From contig CAKMZE010000022.1 of the NCBI GenBank assembly GCA_929200295.1, positions 7,940 through 17,626 on the forward strand: 9,687 nucleotides of DNA, written 5' to 3'. The notes beneath the pieces were generated by a model. It was not told the origin of the DNA and made no database searches. It was given only the letters and a program-made list of their open reading frames with translations. Source of the stretch: an uncultured Alphaproteobacteria bacterium. Its GTDB lineage: Bacteria > Pseudomonadota > Alphaproteobacteria > Rhodobacterales > Rhodobacteraceae. Of the stretch, positions 1-6,617 are shown piece after piece; within the stretch, counting starts at the first letter, position 1, and every line of letters begins with the position of its first letter. A program made the translations under genes and the position numbers.

Positions 1-1179
1 AAGGAAACCGCATGGCAAGCCACTTATATTGCTGAGTATTTTCATTATTACGCAGGTGCCGCAGATAAAGTACACGGCGAAACACTGCCCATTGATAAGC
101 CTGATATGTTCGTCTTTACCGCCCGCGAACCCTTAGGTGTCATCGCTGGCGTCATCCCATGGAACAGCCAAATGTTTCTTACGGCGGTCAAGGTCGGCCC
201 AGCACTTGCCGCAGGCAACACCATCGTGCTCAAAGCATCCGAGCATGCCTCGGCGCCCCTTCTCGCCTTTGGTGAGCTGATTGCAAAGGCAGGCATCCCG
301 GATGGTGTCGTCAATATCATCACTGGCGGCGCAGATCCTTGTGGGAAAACCCTGACAACACACCCTGATGTGGCCAAGATCGCCTTTACCGGTGGTCCCG
401 GCACCGCGCAGCATATTGTGCGCAATTCAGCCGAAAATTTCGCCGAAGTCTCGCTCGAGCTTGGTGGGAAATCCCCCTTTATCGTTTTTGACGATGCTGA
501 CATTGAAAGTGCAGTCAACGGATCAATCGCAGGCATTTTCGCAGCGTCAGGCCAAAGCTGTGTCGCAGGATCGCGTCTGTATCTTCACCAAGATATCGCA
601 GATGCGTTTCTTGAGAAGATGGTCGCCATCGCCAAAAATATCCACATCGGTGATCCACAAGCTGAAGAGACCGAGATGGGGCCACTCTGCACCGCTGCGC
701 AGATGGATCATATCACCCAGCAAATCGCCCTCGCCACCGAAGAAGGTGGCAATGTGCTCTGTGGTGGTAAAGCGCTAGAAGCCGATGGGTTGTTCTTTGC
801 CCCCACAATTATTGAATGTCCGCGTCAGGATATGACCATTGTCGATACCGAGCTTTTCGGCCCTGTTTTATCTGTACAGCGTTTTAAAACAGAAGCCGAG
901 GCAATCGCCCTCGCCAATGACACAAGGCATGGGCTCGCCGCTGGCGTCTTTACCCGTGACAGCGCGCGGTCATTGCGGATGTCCAAGCAAATCAATGCGG
1001 GCATCATCTGGGTCAATACATATCGCGCGATCTCGCCCATCGCGGCCTTTGGTGGCATGAAAATGTCAGGCTATGGGCGCGAGGCAGGGCTACAGGCCGT
1101 CTATAACTATACGCGACCCAAAACTGTCTGGATGAACCTCTCTGACGACCCGATTGCCAATCCTTTTAAACCTCGCTGA
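1..1179 (+). CDS. NAD(P)-dependent aldehyde dehydrogenase (5'-partial)
   Basis: Oxidises an aldehyde to the carboxylic acid with NAD(P)+ in the cytoplasm; the substrate is not evident. The frame is open from the first base, so the gene begins before the window. 392 codons are visible, and about 100 N-terminal residues appear to be missing compared with the usual 480-500. Landmarks, numbered from the window edge: a PWNS segment of the cofactor fold, KASEHASAP, the general-base glutamate E153 in LELGGKSP, and the catalytic cysteine C187 in ASGQSCVAGSR. The 34-residue Glu-Cys spacing matches the family (E268/C302). ELFGPVLSV and the C-terminal FGGMKMSGYGREAG also fit. It ends 23 bases before the flavin monooxygenase gene and is probably the first visible gene of the same operon, where it would remove an aldehyde released upstream. 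Family assignment is certain; the subfamily (betaine-aldehyde or semialdehyde type) is open. Confidence 0.95.
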   Translation, partial: KETAWQATYIAEYFHYYAGAADKVHGETLPIDKPDMFVFTAREPLGVIAGVIPWNSQMFLTAVKVGPALAAGNTIVLKASEHASAPLLAFGELIAKAGIPDGVVNIITGGADPCGKTLTTHPDVAKIAFTGGPGTAQHIVRNSAENFAEVSLELGGKSPFIVFDDADIESAVNGSIAGIFAASGQSCVAGSRLYLHQDIADAFLEKMVAIAKNIHIGDPQAEETEMGPLCTAAQMDHITQQIALATEEGGNVLCGGKALEADGLFFAPTIIECPRQDMTIVDTELFGPVLSVQRFKTEAEAIALANDTRHGLAAGVFTRDSARSLRMSKQINAGIIWVNTYRAISPIAAFGGMKMSGYGREAGLQAVYNYTRPKTVWMNLSDDPIANPFKPR

Positions 1180-1202
1180 TCTCAATCCAAAAGGTGTGAC
1201 TG

Positions 1203-2234
1203 ATGAAATTTCACATTGCCATAAATCTTGAGCGTATGAATGCGCAAACTGATATGCGCAGCATACGCGACCATACGCTTGAAATGGTACAAATGGCGGA
1301 TAAGGCCGGGTTTGAGATCGCATGGGCCGCCGAGCATCACGCGCTTGAGATGACCATCGCCCCCAACCCGTTTCAGCTCATGACATGGTGGGCGGATCAT
1401 ACCGAAAATATCCGTCTGGGATGCGGTGTTGCCAATGCGGCCTATTGGCACCCGATCAATCTGGCAGGTGAGGCCGCGATGGTTGATCTGCTGTCAGATG
1501 GCAGGCTCGAGCTTGGGCTTGGTTCTGGCGCGTACCAACGCGAATTTGACCGGATGCGGCCTGGCTTGCTCCAAAAAGACAGCCACAGATATATGCAAGA
1601 AATGCTGCCGCTCGTGCGTGCGCTTTGGCAAGGCGATGTAGAACATGATGGTGAAAACTGGCAATTCCCGAAATCGACATCATGTCCCAAGCCACTGCAA
1701 GACAGCGTGCCAATGTGGGTCGCAGCGCGGTCTCCTGTGACGTTTGATTATGCTGTGGCCAATGACTGCAATATCATGTGCTGGCCTTTAACGCTGCCCA
1801 TGGCTGAGGCCGAAAAATACAAAGCGCAGCTTGATGACAGCATCGCCAAAGCAGGCGGTTGGAATGGCACCTTTGCGCTGATGCGGCATACGGGTGTCTA
1901 TGACAATGACGCAGACCGCGAGCACACGATGGACGCAATCCGCAATGTGCTGGGCCAATTCGGCAATCTGATGATGAAAAAGGGCGATGTCATTAACGGC
2001 TTCCCCGAGCGTGTCCCCTTTGACGAACTTGAGGGAAATGTCCGGGTTGAGCCCAAGATGCTCGAAGAAAATCTGATGTTCGGATCACCCGACACCGTCA
2101 TCGCCAAGCTGCGCCAATACGAAGCGCTTGGGGTCGATGCATTTATCTACTATGCCTCAATGGGTCTGGATATGGCGGTGCAAAAACGCTCGCTCCAGCT
2201 CTTTATCAACGAAGTCATGCCGGAGTTTACCTGA
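1203..2234 (+). CDS. LLM-class (luciferase-like) flavin-dependent monooxygenase
   Basis: Predicted to use reduced FMN (or F420 in some relatives) for oxygenation. FMNH2 would have to come from a reductase encoded elsewhere, since none is in the window. The 343-residue length is typical of the family. The TIM-barrel N-terminus carries AAEHHAL, with H45 and H46 at the site of the conserved luciferase histidines, then RLGCGV, HPINLAGEAAMVDLLSDGR and the flavin-phosphate-type segment ELGLGSGAYQREFD. The C-terminal FGSPDTVIAKLRQYEALGVD is the usual family ending. The start is supported by AAGGTG at 1191-1196, 6 bases upstream. Its stop overlaps the next start (TGATG at 2232-2236), indicating translational coupling. 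In context it is the likely first attack on the substrate, perhaps Rut-like ring oxygenation or a Baeyer-Villiger-type reaction. The family is secure; the substrate is unknown. Confidence 0.93.
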   Translation: MKFHIAINLERMNAQTDMRSIRDHTLEMVQMADKAGFEIAWAAEHHALEMTIAPNPFQLMTWWADHTENIRLGCGVANAAYWHPINLAGEAAMVDLLSDGRLELGLGSGAYQREFDRMRPGLLQKDSHRYMQEMLPLVRALWQGDVEHDGENWQFPKSTSCPKPLQDSVPMWVAARSPVTFDYAVANDCNIMCWPLTLPMAEAEKYKAQLDDSIAKAGGWNGTFALMRHTGVYDNDADREHTMDAIRNVLGQFGNLMMKKGDVINGFPERVPFDELEGNVRVEPKMLEENLMFGSPDTVIAKLRQYEALGVDAFIYYASMGLDMAVQKRSLQLFINEVMPEFT

Positions 2235-2830
2235 TGCCTGCCGAAATTCGCCGTACAATCCTCAATATCCAAGACACGCACATCGAAGGGTGGAAAAAGG
2301 TCGATACCCCAACGCGCCTGATCGCTGCGATGGCGATTATCAAGAACCCATGGTTCGGGCGCGGCCATGTCGAAGACCTCCGCCCTGAAATCCGCGATGT
2401 CGGCCCCGAGATCGGCGAGCTCTTGACCAAAATGATCCTCGATGTGACGGGCGATAAGCTCGAAGGATACGGGAAGGCCAGCGTCGTTGGCATGGGCGGT
2501 GAGCTAGAGCATGCCCAAGCCCTGACGCACACATTGTTTTTTGGCAATAAATACCGCGAGGCGGTGAATGCGCAAACCTATCTGGTGTTTTCCAACACGC
2601 GCGGGGCGGCGGGCACCTCATTAATGATCCCCTTGATGCACAAAGAGGATGGCGGCCAACGGTCCCATTACCAAACGATCCACACCAGTGTGCAAGACGC
2701 GCCAGCAGAGGATGAGATTATCGTCGCATTGGGCGCATCCATTGGTGGTCACCCCAACCATAGGATCGGCAATCGCTATGATGACCTGCGCGAAATGGGC
2801 CGCGATGTTGATAACCCAGCGGGCGTGTAA
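2234..2830 (+). CDS. DUF1185 / 'amino acid synthesis' family protein (AA_synth, PF06684)
   Basis: The protein is 198 residues, the usual length for this family, whose name is historical and whose biochemical role is not established. Recognisable blocks are GKASVVGMGGELEHAQA near residue 80, the TRGAAGTSLMIPLMHK stretch near 120, and GASIGGHPNHRIGNRYDDLREM near the C-terminus. No signal peptide or membrane segment is present, so it is cytoplasmic. From memory, the family has a Bacillus chorismate mutase-like fold, the broad fold that also includes YjgF/RutC proteins. It starts inside the stop of the flavin monooxygenase gene, with GGAG at 2222-2225 eight bases upstream, and is followed after 11 bases by the alpha/beta hydrolase. 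The coupling suggests it acts on, or protects, the product of the monooxygenase. That role is inferred from context only. Confidence 0.88.
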   Translation: MPAEIRRTILNIQDTHIEGWKKVDTPTRLIAAMAIIKNPWFGRGHVEDLRPEIRDVGPEIGELLTKMILDVTGDKLEGYGKASVVGMGGELEHAQALTHTLFFGNKYREAVNAQTYLVFSNTRGAAGTSLMIPLMHKEDGGQRSHYQTIHTSVQDAPAEDEIIVALGASIGGHPNHRIGNRYDDLREMGRDVDNPAGV

Positions 2831-2841
2831 AGAGGCCGCAT

Positions 2842-3648
2842 ATGATGCAAACACTGCCCATGCTGCATGCGCCCGATGGCACAGCCTATCAGATCTCTGG
2901 CCCTGACACCGCGCCATGTGTGATCCTGATCCACGGGCTGGGACTGGCAAGTGGTCTCTGGGATGCGCATCTCGGGGCGTTTGAGGGGGTTCGGGTGCTG
3001 CGCTATGATCTATACGGTCATGGCGATAGCAGCCCTGCCCCGCGCACCGCTGATCTGCGGCTGTTTGCAGATCAAATCGCGGGGCTGATGGATCATCTGC
3101 ATATCCATCAGGCACATATCATAGGGTTTTCAATCGGCGGCATGATTAACCGCCGTTTTGCCATGGATTACCCCGAACGTGTTGCATCGCTTGCGATCCT
3201 CAATTCACCGCATAATCGCGGTAGCGAAGGTCAAACCGCCGTTGAAAACCGCGCCCGCACTGTCCGTAACCAAGGCGCCTTTGCCACCTTTGATGCCGCA
3301 CTTCAGCGGTGGTTCACCCCTGATTATCTAACGACTGGCACAGGCCCCGCGCATGTCCGCACATGGCGCGAGCAGGTTGATGCAGAAAGCTACGCGCAAA
3401 CCGCGTGGGTCTTGGCGCATGGTGTGCGAGAACTCATCGCGCCTGATCCCCCGCTCTATGTGCCCGCACTCGTCATGACCTGCGAGAACGACAGCGGCTC
3501 AACACCCGATATGAGCCGTGATATCGCCTCTGAAATCGCTGGCGCTCAGTTACAGATCGTACCACGCTTACAGCACTTGGGTCTTATGGAAGACCCGCAC
3601 GCTTTTACAGCGCCGCTCTTGCGCTTCTTAAAGGACCACACAGAATGA
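2842..3648 (+). CDS. Alpha/beta hydrolase (enol-lactonase / RutD-like)
   Basis: A soluble 268-residue alpha/beta-hydrolase. The oxyanion-hole HGLG motif is at residues 31-34 and RYDLYGHGDS follows at 54-63. The nucleophile elbow GFSIGG places the serine at S97. The likely triad partners are D217 (in TCENDSG) and H245 (in RLQHLGLMEDP). The overall pattern resembles 3-oxoadipate enol-lactonase (PcaD) and RutD, but no protocatechuate genes are nearby, so no gene name is given. It would hydrolyse an ester, lactone, amide or carbamate formed by the preceding oxygenase. Two adjacent ATG codons (2842 and 2845) compete as starts. AAAGAGG at 2829-2835 overlaps the previous stop and serves either. The stop overlaps the next gene by ATGA at 3645-3648. 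Family certain, substrate unknown. Confidence 0.92.
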   Translation: MMQTLPMLHAPDGTAYQISGPDTAPCVILIHGLGLASGLWDAHLGAFEGVRVLRYDLYGHGDSSPAPRTADLRLFADQIAGLMDHLHIHQAHIIGFSIGGMINRRFAMDYPERVASLAILNSPHNRGSEGQTAVENRARTVRNQGAFATFDAALQRWFTPDYLTTGTGPAHVRTWREQVDAESYAQTAWVLAHGVRELIAPDPPLYVPALVMTCENDSGSTPDMSRDIASEIAGAQLQIVPRLQHLGLMEDPHAFTAPLLRFLKDHTE

Positions 3649-5333
3649 CACAGATGATGAGCGGCGGCCAAGCCGCGGTTGAGGCGTTAAGAGCAGAAGA
3701 AACAAGCCATGTCTTTGGGCTCATTGGCTCGGCGACCATGGAAATGTTTGATGCGCTTTATGATGCGTCCGATATCAAACTCATCGGCGTCCATGATGAG
3801 CGCACAGGCACGCATATGGCAGATGGCTTTGCCCGCGCGTCAGGGCGCGCCGGTGTCGTACTTGCCGGGCAAAACGGGCCTGGGGCGACGAACCTTGTCA
3901 CCGGGCTGTCTCAGGCAAAGGCTGCGTTTTCTCCTGTTGTCTCTATTGCAGGGATGCTCGCACAAGGGCATATCTACCGTGATGCGTTTCAAGAGGTCGA
4001 TCAACAGGCACTCTTTACCCCCGTCACCAAAAAGACGTGGACAGCCCCCAGCGCAGATCGCGTGCCAGAGCTCTTTCGTGAGGCGTTTCGCACAGCGCTC
4101 TCGCCACGCATGGGGCCTGTGCAACTCAATCTGCCGCGCGATGTGCTCGCTGCGCAAGCAGACTTCTCTGCATCAAGCACACCACGATCCTACCGCAACA
4201 CATCTGTCCCCGCAGGGCAAGACGGCGATATTATGCGCGCAACGCAGCTTCTTTCTCAGGCAGAGCGTCCTGTGATCATCGCAGGCGGCGGGATTAAGAA
4301 CACACGCGGCCACGCGGATGCGCTCGCCCTAGCCGAAGGGTTAAACTGCCCCATTGTCACCTCGCCCGGGCACGGCGATGCGCTCCCCTTTGGCCATCCG
4401 CTCAATGCGGGGCAAATGGGCCCGCGTGGCAATGCGGTTGCCTCGCGACTGGTCAAAGAAGCCGATGTCATCCTCGCCCTTGGCACGCGGTTGGGCTTTA
4501 ACGCCACGTTTTATAGCTATGACAATATCAACCGCGATGCGGCGATTATTCAGGTCGAGATTGAACCCACCGCGATTGCACGTTTCTTTGATGTTGAGAT
4601 CGGTATCTGGGCCGATGCACCAACAGCCGCGCAGCAAATGCTCGCGGCCCTTACCCAACAACAAAACAGAGCAACCGCAGACGCGTGGACCAAAACATTC
4701 CAAGCGGACCGCGCCGCGTTTTTAGCCGACCGCGATGCGCAAGCAATTGAGACGCATCCTACGCAACCCTCGGGGCTGTTCAAAGCGCTCCGCTCTGTCC
4801 TGCCCCATGACGCCGCTGTGACCATGGATGCGGGCACGCTTTGCCTGCAAGCCACAGATGCGCTGAATTATCATACCCCCGGTAGCCTCTTTACCCCGCT
4901 TGATTTTGGCCTCGTTGGGTTTTCCTTTGCCTGTGGTCTTGGGGTGAAATGCGCGCAGCCCGAACGCCCTGTTGTCAGCCTCATGGGCGATGGCGGCTTT
5001 GGCATGACAGTGAGCGAGCTGTCCACCGCCGTGGATCACGGGATCAACACGGTGACCGTCGTGATGAACAATCAATGCTGGGGGGCCGAAAAAGCCTATC
5101 AACGCGATTTCTTTAACGGGCGTTATATTGGTGCGGATGTTTCAAGCCCACCGTTTGACAAATTGGCCGCGCTTTATGGCGCCGCAGGCTACCGCGCAGA
5201 TCGGCTGAGCGAAGTTGCCCCTGCGATCGAAGCTGCCCTTGCCTGTGGAAAACCCGCCGTTGTTGACGTCTCTGTTGATCCCAACGCGCTTTACTCCTTC
5301 CGGCGCGACAGCTTTAAACATCGCGGTGGATAA
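3645..5333 (+). CDS. Thiamine-diphosphate-dependent enzyme, acetolactate synthase / Xsc-like
   Basis: A 562-residue three-domain ThDP enzyme. The N-terminal pyrimidine-binding domain has the cofactor-activating E52 in VHDERTGTHMADGFARASGR and the GQNGPGATN segment. A central domain with GGGIKN and ALGTRLG lies around 215-290. The C-terminal diphosphate-binding domain has G448-D449-G450 and N475-N476, 27 residues from D to N, fitting the GDG-(24-28)-NN signature. The segment after it, QCWGAEKAYQRDFF, closely recalls WGAEK of sulfoacetaldehyde acetyltransferase, and FQEVDQQALF recalls its FQEVEQMALF. However, no phosphotransacetylase or sulfonate gene is visible, so xsc is not assigned. Alternatives are a 2-oxoacid decarboxylase, a carboligase or a C-C lyase. 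It begins within the hydrolase stop (ATGA), with AAAGGA at 3630-3635. Likely FAD-independent, like Xsc, but this cannot be settled by eye. Confidence 0.9.
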   Translation: MTQMMSGGQAAVEALRAEETSHVFGLIGSATMEMFDALYDASDIKLIGVHDERTGTHMADGFARASGRAGVVLAGQNGPGATNLVTGLSQAKAAFSPVVSIAGMLAQGHIYRDAFQEVDQQALFTPVTKKTWTAPSADRVPELFREAFRTALSPRMGPVQLNLPRDVLAAQADFSASSTPRSYRNTSVPAGQDGDIMRATQLLSQAERPVIIAGGGIKNTRGHADALALAEGLNCPIVTSPGHGDALPFGHPLNAGQMGPRGNAVASRLVKEADVILALGTRLGFNATFYSYDNINRDAAIIQVEIEPTAIARFFDVEIGIWADAPTAAQQMLAALTQQQNRATADAWTKTFQADRAAFLADRDAQAIETHPTQPSGLFKALRSVLPHDAAVTMDAGTLCLQATDALNYHTPGSLFTPLDFGLVGFSFACGLGVKCAQPERPVVSLMGDGGFGMTVSELSTAVDHGINTVTVVMNNQCWGAEKAYQRDFFNGRYIGADVSSPPFDKLAALYGAAGYRADRLSEVAPAIEAALACGKPAVVDVSVDPNALYSFRRDSFKHRGG

Positions 5334-5336
5334 CTG

Positions 5337-5669
5337 ATGATCACCCGCTACGCGATTTTCAATGGCACGGTAAAGCCCGGATACGAGGCCGAAATGCAGG
5401 CCTGGGTTTCAACCCACCTCAGCCCGCTTTGGCGGCAATTCACAGGCGCGCGTGATGTTCAAGTGCTGTTTCACAACCAACAAGATCCAAACGGCCCGCC
5501 CATCCCCCTGATCCTTGCGGTGACATATGACACCCACGCAGATATCGAAAAAGCGCTCGCAAGCCCGGCCCGACATAAATCCAAAGCCATGCTACCTGAT
5601 TTTTATGCACAGTTTTTCGACGATGTGACGCTCTGGCATTACACGATGGAACACGAAGTCAGCCAGTAA
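5337..5669 (+). CDS. Small dimeric alpha/beta-barrel-like protein
   Basis: A 110-residue cytoplasmic protein that begins 3 bases after the ThDP enzyme gene, with GGTGGA at 5325-5330 before the start, so it is probably the last gene of the operon. The pattern MITRYAIFNGTVKPG near the N-terminus, a helix with aromatic and leucine positions, a VQVLFHNQ strand, PLILAVTYDTHADIEKALASPAR and a final DVTLWHYTMEH strand are what a ferredoxin-like dimeric alpha-beta barrel (EthD/ABM/DUF4286-like) shows. Such proteins often serve as small accessory proteins, isomerases or cofactor-free oxygenases in catabolic operons. I do not recognise the specific family, and the fold assignment is by pattern only. 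Reality as a gene is well supported by position, ribosome binding site and a convergent, repeat-marked end. Confidence 0.8.
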   Translation: MITRYAIFNGTVKPGYEAEMQAWVSTHLSPLWRQFTGARDVQVLFHNQQDPNGPPIPLILAVTYDTHADIEKALASPARHKSKAMLPDFYAQFFDDVTLWHYTMEHEVSQ

Positions 5670-5690
5670 CACCACCATTCTTAGGTTTTG

Positions 5691-5783
5691 AAATATCCCG
5701 GGGGTCTGGGGGCTGGCCCCCAGGTGTGCTCTTGTCTGGGGGCTGGCCCCCAGGGATGTCTTGTCTGGAGGCTGCCCTTCTAG
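5691..5783. repeat. Tandem GC-rich palindromic intergenic repeats (two intact, one decayed)
   Basis: CTGGGGGCTGGCCCCCAG occurs exactly at 5706-5723 and 5736-5753. It has two 8-base complementary arms around a TG centre. A third, eroded copy starting GTCTGGAGGCTG is at 5763-5783. Starts of the longer unit, GTCTGGGGGC, are 30 and 29 bases apart. On the minus strand the array ends in CCCCCGGGATATTT (5691-5704), a tail I remember beside GC-rich hairpins between Rhodobacterales genes. It sits just after the end of the forward operon, in a convergent gap. It could stop transcripts or protect 3' ends. No T-run follows the hairpins on the plus strand, so classic intrinsic termination is doubtful. Confidence 0.8.
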
Positions 5784-5860
5784 CGTAGGTCGCCTGATGA
5801 TGGGCCCAAAACAAAACGGTCCCCAAAACCCATTTTCACAAGGTTCCAGAGACCGCCAAT

Positions 5861-5883
5861 TTAAAATATCGTATGTGACGATA
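5861..5883 (-). terminator. Possible weak intrinsic terminator of rpsD
   Basis: On the minus strand, six bases after the rpsD stop, TATCGT and ACGATA can pair around a 5-base loop (5867-5883) and are followed directly by TTTTAA (5861-5866). The stem has only two G-C pairs, which is weak for a terminator, but its placement and the T-run fit. The nearby GC-rich repeats may supply the stronger stop. Confidence 0.35.
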
Positions 5884-5889
5884 AACGCG

Positions 5890-6510
5890 TTAGTTTTTCG
5901 CGTAGAATTCGACCACAAGATTTGGTTCCATCGCAACCGGATAAGGCACATCGCCCAAGCCAGGCTGGCGTGTGAATGTCGCTGTCATTTTCGCGTGGTC
6001 TACTTCCATGTAGTCAGGCACATCGCGCTCTGGCAATTGTGTTGCTGCCAAAACAAGCTCGAGCTGCTTAGACTTCTGGCGCACTTCAACCACATCACCT
6101 TCTTTGACGCGGTATGAAGGGATATTCACCTTCTTGCCGTTCACCGTCACATGGCCATGGTTCACAAACTGGCGCGCTGCAAAAACAGTTGGTACAAATT
6201 TCGCGCGGTACACAACCGCATCCAAACGACGCTCGAGCAGACCAATGAGGTTTTCACCAGTATCGCCTTTGACACGCTCAGCTTCGGCATAGATCCGGCG
6301 GAACTGCTTTTCTGTCAAATCGCCATAGTAGCCCTTAAGCTTTTGCTTTGCGCGCAGCTGCAGACCGAAGTCAGACAGTTTGCCCTTGCGGCGCTGACCG
6401 TGCTGGCCCGGGCCGTACTCACGGCGATTAACAGGTGATTTTGGACGACCCCAGATGTTTTCACCCATCCGGCGGTCAATTTTATACTTGGCAGCGGTAC
6501 GTTTTGTCAT
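5890..6510 (-). CDS. rpsD: 30S ribosomal protein S4
   Basis: Primary 16S rRNA-binding protein that nucleates 30S assembly near the body of the small subunit; in other bacteria it also contributes to decoding fidelity. The 206-residue protein is full length. It starts MTKRTAAKYKIDRRMGENIW, carries the basic PVNRREYGPGQHGQRRKGK stretch at about 26-45, and has the S4 RNA-binding domain at about 94-155 (RRLDAVVYRAKF, VNHGHVTVNGKKVNIPSYRV). It ends EPNLVVEFYAKN. There is no cysteine anywhere, so this is the zinc-free (C-) form of S4. The start is fixed by AAGGAGA eight bases upstream. It is transcribed alone here: its own promoter lies just past the upstream gene, and the downstream gene is convergent. 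It is not beside other ribosomal protein genes in this window. Confidence 0.99.
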   Translation of the reverse strand: MTKRTAAKYKIDRRMGENIWGRPKSPVNRREYGPGQHGQRRKGKLSDFGLQLRAKQKLKGYYGDLTEKQFRRIYAEAERVKGDTGENLIGLLERRLDAVVYRAKFVPTVFAARQFVNHGHVTVNGKKVNIPSYRVKEGDVVEVRQKSKQLELVLAATQLPERDVPDYMEVDHAKMTATFTRQPGLGDVPYPVAMEPNLVVEFYAKN

Positions 6511-6517
6511 ACGCTGG

Positions 6518-6524
6518 TCTCCTT
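6518..6524 (-). promoter_or_regulatory. rpsD ribosome binding site
   Basis: Minus-strand AAGGAGA, a near-perfect Shine-Dalgarno sequence, lies seven bases before the rpsD ATG. It is the strongest such site in the window, as expected for a highly expressed ribosomal gene. Confidence 0.85.
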
Positions 6525-6552
6525 CTTACCTTTGTGAAGGGCGTTGTCCTTT

Positions 6553-6592
6553 CCCCTGTTATCGCAGGGGCGACAGGCACCCGGTTGCCCGG
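6553..6592 (-). promoter_or_regulatory. Structured rpsD 5' leader (two hairpins)
   Basis: The rpsD transcript from the predicted promoter would carry a leader of roughly 100 nt. Within it, in RNA order, CCGG-GCAA-CCGG (6581-6592) can form a short stem with a GNRA-type loop, and CCCCTG-CGATAA-CAGGGG (6553-6570) a 6-bp stem. An upstream CCTGT (6573-6577) could instead pair with the ACAGG part of the second stem, so two mutually exclusive folds are possible. S4 represses its own mRNA through leader structures in Escherichia coli and Bacillus; whether this leader works that way is inference. Confidence 0.35.
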
Positions 6593-6617
6593 ACCACCAA
6601 CACCAATGATTGCGCGG

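Noticed and set aside
2842..3648. Naming this gene pcaD or rutD
   Set aside because: The fold and triad fit both, yet no protocatechuate genes or complete rut set are present.
3645..5333. Naming this gene xsc
   Set aside because: Motif resemblance is good, but there is no phosphotransacetylase or sulfonate context in view, and related ThDP enzymes share much of the pattern.
5706..5753. Classic rho-independent terminators of the forward operon
   Set aside because: The hairpins are strong but no T-run follows either copy on the plus strand, so they are reported as repeats with possible 3'-end roles only.
5704..5783. Regularly spaced repeats resembling a small CRISPR array
   Set aside because: The units are strong palindromes with spacers of only about 10 bases that themselves share sequence, and no cas gene is present. 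This is an intergenic palindrome array.
5592..5951. Reverse open frame of 119 codons between rpsD and the small barrel gene
   Set aside because: It runs antisense into a well-supported gene and translates the palindromic repeats as repeated low-complexity residues; it is an artefact of the repeat.
5761..6117. Forward open frame of 118 codons crossing the intergenic gap into rpsD
   Set aside because: It is mostly antisense to the 3' half of rpsD, lacks a ribosome binding site and has no recognisable protein pattern.
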